A stretch of 33,132 bases of DNA from CAVPLU01 sp050012535 (lineage in GTDB: Archaea; Thermoproteota; Bathyarchaeia; 40CM-2-53-6), in contig JBEKGZ010000006.1 in NCBI GenBank assembly GCA_050012535.1, forward strand, positions 1 to 33,132, given 5' to 3'. Below the pieces are notes generated by a model, which saw nothing but the letters and a program-made list of their open reading frames with translations, was not told the origin of the DNA and did not search any database. Of this stretch, positions 30,265-33,132 are shown one piece after another. The translations under genes and the position numbers were made by a program. Every line of letters starts with the position of its first letter. Positions within the stretch are counted from its first letter, which is position 1.

Positions 30265-30735
30265 TCAGGCCTCTTTCTCGTTCCGAGGCGAATCGACAGG
30301 AGGGTTAACCGCTATCGACCCTGTGCGTTGCAAGTGTTCTTCAGCTTTGCGGAGGGTCTCTTTGGCGTTCTTGTAGGTGAGTCGGTCAAGGGCCTCGCGA
30401 TAGGGCAGCCACTCATATCCGACATGTTCCCCTGATATCTTCACTTGTTCTTCTCCGGTGTTCCTAACTAGGTAGAATATCACTTCTTTCGACACCACTC
30501 TACCCCGTCTTCTGTAGAAGTAATCGATTCGTTCTCTGAAATCGTTCAGGAATGTGTTGCTTCCGAGCCCTGTCTCTTCGAGGATTTCTCTCTTGACCGT
30601 CTCTTCCTCAGATTCTCCTTTCTCCACGTGTCCTTTCACGAAGTCCCAATGTCCAGCTTCGTAGTGGAGAAGAAGGTATTCAATGCCATTCCCGACCCTG
30701 AATATGACCGCTCCACATGACTTTTCGTGTTCCAT
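30265..30735 (-). CDS. Nudix hydrolase, Ap4A-hydrolase-like
   Basis: A 156-aa Nudix enzyme, probably a bis(5'-nucleosyl)-tetraphosphate hydrolase. The start MEHEKSCGAVIF and the segment LLLHYEAGHWDFVKGHVEKGE are typical of the Ap4A group. The complete Nudix box is G35-x5-E41-x7-R49-E50-I-L-E53-E54-T-G56-L57. The strand IDYFYRRRGRVVSKEVIFYLV and the WLPYREALDRL ending also fit. The last 20 residues are a polar tail. The ATG at 30735 is clear. It lies 104 bases after the PiT gene on the same strand and may be transcribed with the phosphate cluster; a link between Ap4A removal and phosphate is only an inference. Confidence 0.93.
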   Translation of the reverse strand: MEHEKSCGAVIFRVGNGIEYLLLHYEAGHWDFVKGHVEKGESEEETVKREILEETGLGSNTFLNDFRERIDYFYRRRGRVVSKEVIFYLVRNTGEEQVKISGEHVGYEWLPYREALDRLTYKNAKETLRKAEEHLQRTGSIAVNPPVDSPRNEKEA

Positions 30736-30839
30736 CTGAGGCTCGCGTCCAGTCGGGGGCTACCATCGTACCCTACGCCACTAGGTATCATTTGTGCTTT
30801 GAGTCCGAGAAAGCTCCGCAAGCAAGAGTGCGATGGTTC

Positions 30840-31784
30840 CTAGATCAGCCTGGTCAGTAGAAATGATACTACTAACCCTGCCAGTGGGGCAATCGTCCAA
30901 CCAGCTATCACCTGCTGAATGATGCGCTTGTTTGTGATAGCCACTCGCTTAACTGAGGCAGCCCCGCTCATGCCACCGATGACTACCTGTGAAATGGAGA
31001 TAGGCAGACTCAGTTGTGTGAAGACATGGGCGGACACCGCCCCGCCGAACTGGGCTGAAAGTGCCATGGATGGACTCAGACCTACGAGGTTATCGCCGAC
31101 GCTTCTTACTGTGCCTTTGCTTAGGAACATGATGCCAACGACTGCTGCAGCTGAGAGAACGAGCGACAGCGACAGGCTGTCTCCGAGGCGGGACGAAAAG
31201 AGTCCCACAACAAGACCGAGTGTATTCGCACCGAGAGTGTACGCCGCGTAGAACCCTGCGACCAAAGTAAGGCGTGCATACATGCGATTCAGAGTGAGTA
31301 CGTCCTTCGCCTTGTGACCGAATCGCAGCATGGCAGTCTCGACGATCGCCGACACGCAGAACCCGAGCACTGGCGATATGACCCACGATGCAACAACAAC
31401 AAGAGAATAGGCGTTAACAACTGGAACTCCGTATGCAAGAGCGAGTCCCCATCCTGCACCGACTAGAACTTGTGACAGCGAAAGTGGCAGACGAAAGAGT
31501 GTCACAATGAACATTACGGATAAGCCAGTAAGCAGAATCACAACAAGACCTGAACTCGAAAGCGTAGGGAGAATTCGTCCACCGAGTACGTTGGAGAGCT
31601 TGTATCCTTCGAGGAGTGCGCCGGCTAGCACGCCCACTGACGCTATTAGCATCGCATCTGACAACTTGACGATTCCGGCTCCAAGACTCGCGCCTAGGCA
31701 TGTCGAGAAGTTGTTCCCTCCCAATACCGCGCAAAGCCCCACCGCCAAGCTCAGCGCCGCATAGAGATAGAAATCAATCGCCAA
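30840..31784 (-). CDS. PiT-family inorganic phosphate transporter
   Basis: Membrane carrier of 314 aa that takes up phosphate with Na+ or H+. The two inverted halves are visible: GGNNFSTCLGASLGAGIV (22-39) and the matching GANTLGLVVG (185-194). Each half has a loop of the PxSxSQ type: LPLSLSQVLVGAGWG (99-113) and LPISISQVVIGGMSG near the end. These replace the PVSTTH of bacterial PitA and are usual in archaea. About ten helices are expected. It is shorter than bacterial Pit. The start is TTG at 31784, with the zinc-ribbon gene 56 bases upstream and the DUF47 gene before that, the standard partner of PiT. Confidence 0.92.
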   Translation of the reverse strand: MAIDFYLYAALSLAVGLCAVLGGNNFSTCLGASLGAGIVKLSDAMLIASVGVLAGALLEGYKLSNVLGGRILPTLSSSGLVVILLTGLSVMFIVTLFRLPLSLSQVLVGAGWGLALAYGVPVVNAYSLVVVASWVISPVLGFCVSAIVETAMLRFGHKAKDVLTLNRMYARLTLVAGFYAAYTLGANTLGLVVGLFSSRLGDSLSLSLVLSAAAVVGIMFLSKGTVRSVGDNLVGLSPSMALSAQFGGAVSAHVFTQLSLPISISQVVIGGMSGAASVKRVAITNKRIIQQVIAGWTIAPLAGLVVSFLLTRLI

Positions 31785-31840
31785 AGGAACGCGCCCTGTT
31801 CTCTAGCCGACCAAAAGAACTCGGGATTCAGCAGACAAGT

Positions 31841-32011
31841 TCATTCCGAACGAAGGCGAGGCGGATGCTTTGCGATTTCGCTTATGCCACTTGTGTTCAG
31901 AGACCGGTTCAATACTCCGTGCTTCTCGCAGTAGTACACTCGCTCGCCTGTTCTTCTTTGGTCTGACTCGCCGAGCGTTGTCATCTCGCGTCCGCAAAGA
32001 GGGCATCGCAT
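31841..32011 (-). CDS. Small zinc-ribbon-like protein (56 aa) in the phosphate cluster
   Basis: A short gene between the DUF47 and PiT genes. The product starts MRCPLCGREMTTLGE and continues through a basic stretch to VYYCEKHGVL, with a Ser/Arg-rich end. Cys3, Cys6, Cys28 and His31 form CPLC-x21-CEKH, a likely zinc ribbon of the kind that begins many archaeal small proteins. A 70-aa ORF in another frame overlaps it, but that frame has no motif. No clear ribosome site is seen. Its place inside the cluster suggests a role there, but none is known. Confidence 0.6.
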   Translation of the reverse strand: MRCPLCGREMTTLGESDQRRTGERVYYCEKHGVLNRSLNTSGISEIAKHPPRLRSE

Positions 32012-32073
32012 TCAAATTCGACCGAAACTTCGATCTCAGCTAATGATCGTGTTCGCATTCGGTCGACCTTTCT

Positions 32074-32122
32074 CTTGCATGCAAGCTTCTTAGGTCTTTC
32101 CTTGAAGGAGTAGTGCATGCAC
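32074..32122. promoter_or_regulatory. Pair of GCATGC palindromes before the ribbon-PiT genes
   Basis: CTTGCATGCAAG (32074-32085, perfect 12-bp palindrome) and GTGCATGCAC (32113-32122, perfect 10-bp palindrome), 38 bases centre to centre. They share TGCATGCA and lie in the 136-base gap between the DUF47 stop and the zinc-ribbon start. This looks like a twin operator for a dimeric regulator. Confidence 0.4.
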
Positions 32123-32147
32123 CAATGGTGCTAATCTTCGATCTTTG

Positions 32148-32852
32148 TCACGAGACTGCTTTCACAACGATTGTGATGACAAGGTCAGAGCAGTCCTCGG
32201 CTGCATCTGCGACTTCGTCGAGTTTGAGGATCATCTCTTTGGCCTGAAGGTACGTGAGCGCATCTATATGTTGTCTGTGTGTGGAAAGCCTCGAGATCAG
32301 TTCTGACTTGATCTGATCGGCTGCTTCCTCCGCTTTTTCAACTTCAAGCGACTTGTTCACGGCGAGTTCGGCATTCGTTCGAAGAGACTCGACCGATTCC
32401 ACAAGGGTTGTAACGCATCTGTCAATGCAGTCAACAAGTTGGCGAAGCGTCGGATCGGCATTTTGTAGGTACTCGAAGATCTTGGGCTCAATTGGAGCTT
32501 CAGCAATTGCCCGGGCGGCGTCTTGCGAGGCATCTGCGATGTCATCTACCTGCTCGATCAGGTCTAGGAAGTCCTCTCTCATGCCCGCGAAGAATGCGCC
32601 TTGTGCGATCTGAATGACTGCCTCTCGATGAAGATCATCAGCCATACTCTCGTACTTGGAAACGATCTCTGATTGGCTCTTAACTAGAGCCCAGTTCATC
32701 TGTTCGGCCGAGCTGATCATGTTCTTCAACTCCTTTGCGCATCTTTGAACCATCGCCAAATGTTCGGCGATGAGATCGAGAACCTTCTTCTCCCTCTTGC
32801 TGCCAAATCGAAACGGTGTTCCAAAAGACGAGAGCCGGAACAAGCGTGCCAA
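32148..32852 (-). CDS. DUF47/PhoU-like phosphate transport accessory protein
   Basis: All-helical protein of about 234 aa, the usual partner of PiT carriers, thought to control uptake. Family traits: KREKKVLDLIAEHLAMVQRCAKEL, then YESMADDLHREAVIQIAQGAFFAGMREDFLDLIEQVDDIADASQDAARAI with the acidic E-x-x-D-D-x-A-D metal-binding pattern. The closing part is LYLQAKEMILKLDEVADAAEDCSDLVITIVVKA-like, the second three-helix half with D-E-x-A-D-x-A-E-D. The frame is open from a TTG at 32873, but GGGGGAG lies about 8 bases before the TTG at 32852, so I use that. It precedes the zinc-ribbon, PiT and Nudix genes. Confidence 0.92.
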   Translation of the reverse strand: MARLFRLSSFGTPFRFGSKREKKVLDLIAEHLAMVQRCAKELKNMISSAEQMNWALVKSQSEIVSKYESMADDLHREAVIQIAQGAFFAGMREDFLDLIEQVDDIADASQDAARAIAEAPIEPKIFEYLQNADPTLRQLVDCIDRCVTTLVESVESLRTNAELAVNKSLEVEKAEEAADQIKSELISRLSTHRQHIDALTYLQAKEMILKLDEVADAAEDCSDLVITIVVKAVS

Positions 32853-32954
32853 GTCTAGCTCTCCCCCTTGCAATTGCTGAGAGGCAAAGGGTTCACGTCA
32901 GACCTGCACATAGAGAAAAAGCGGGGTCTTCATAGGAGGGGTTTGAGAGGTGGG

Positions 32955-33132
32955 CTACACCCATCCTCTCAGTTTCATCGCTTCTGCGACCCGCTGGACA
33001 GAAAGCATGTACGCGGCCATTCGCATGTTCACGTTGTGTTTCACATGCATGTCGTACACGTCGTGGAAGGCCTTCGTCATGATCTTGTCCAAGCGGTCAT
33101 AGACTTCCTCAACGGGCCAGTAGAGGCCGTAT
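32955..33132 (-). CDS. gdhA: Glutamate dehydrogenase, C-terminal end (partial)
   Basis: The last 58 residues of a gene that runs past the right edge. The translation YWPVEEVYDRLDKIMTKAFH, then a short variable part, and MRMAAYMLSVQRVAEAMKLRGWV-stop is the conserved C-terminus of Glu/Leu/Phe/Val dehydrogenases, and the RVAEAMKLRGWV ending is that of archaeal and bacterial GdhA. It interconverts glutamate and 2-oxoglutarate with ammonia. The cofactor preference cannot be judged from this part. A T-rich stretch just after the stop (near 32915-32925 on the minus strand) may end the transcript. Confidence 0.88.
   Translation of the reverse strand, partial: YGLYWPVEEVYDRLDKIMTKAFHDVYDMHVKHNVNMRMAAYMLSVQRVAEAMKLRGWV

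Noticed and set aside
31803..32015. 70-aa minus-strand ORF in the DUF47-PiT gap
   Set aside because: It is another frame over the 56-aa CPLC...CEKH ORF, which has a clear motif; the 70-aa product has none.
1..33132. tRNA, rRNA, CRISPR arrays, insertion sequences or prophage
   Set aside because: No cloverleaf/T-loop pattern, regularly spaced repeats, transposase or integrase motifs were found by reading.

Overview
This window looks like a chromosomal segment of an archaeon, most likely of the TACK group (Thermoproteota, in the Nitrososphaeria/Bathyarchaeia direction). The evidence is the gene content: the archaea-specific tRNA amidotransferase GatDE, a short archaeal-type adenylosuccinate synthetase, an Lsm/Sm protein, Rio2 kinase, archaeal Elp3, archaeal-type AsnRS, family-5 (UDGb) uracil-DNA glycosylase, and a queD-folE-queC set of the kind that feeds archaeosine synthesis. 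Genes are mostly short transcription units with AT-rich TATA boxes about 25 bases before very short leaders, and many starts are TTG or GTG. I could run no database searches, so all family names come from reading motifs. No tRNA, rRNA, CRISPR array or insertion sequence was seen.

Layout. 1-3.2 kb: a MacB/LolCDE-like ABC exporter (permease cut by the left edge, then ATPase), a PPOX/FMN-type flavoprotein, and an intergenic zone with a symmetric TATA element flanked by very small candidate transcripts. 3.3-5.6 kb: a small roadblock-like protein, an FwdE/FmdE-family protein and a GSA-aminomutase-like aminotransferase. 6-9.3 kb: tatA, a tatC with a C-terminal zinc ribbon, a two-helix membrane protein with a matching ribbon, an MFS transporter and a small membrane protein. 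9.3-16.9 kb: an alanine/aspartate-type aminotransferase, UDGb, Lsm, Elp3, and overlapping gatD-gatE. 16.9-21.4 kb: a small CxxC protein, an HTH protein with an S-layer-like region and an EF-hand loop, an ECF-type S component, purA, and two winged-helix proteins. 21.5-26.3 kb: pyrG, rio2, a GNAT acetyltransferase and asnS. 26.6-28.2 kb: queD-folE-queC with overlapping reading frames. 28.2-33.1 kb: an SDR lacking its catalytic tyrosine, a coiled-coil protein, two small genes (66 and 50 aa), and a phosphate cluster (DUF47/PhoU-like, small zinc ribbon, PiT permease, Nudix), then the 3' end of a glutamate dehydrogenase gene.

How the genes work together. GatDE makes Gln-tRNA(Gln) from Glu-tRNA(Gln), while AsnRS charges tRNA(Asn) directly. 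Elp3 and the preQ0 genes belong to tRNA modification, PurA and PyrG to nucleotide synthesis, and Rio2 to small-subunit maturation. TatA and TatC form a minimal twin-arginine translocase. DUF47 and PiT are a typical phosphate uptake pair.

The least ordinary parts are several very small genes: a four-cysteine 50-aa protein, a 56-aa zinc ribbon inside the phosphate cluster, and micro-ORFs around 2.8-3.15 kb. Others are the zinc ribbons attached to the Tat locus, the HTH/S-layer-like/EF-hand protein, the Tyr-to-Phe SDR, and paired GCATGC palindromes ahead of the ribbon-PiT genes. I do not see a clearly new multi-gene defence or metabolic system.
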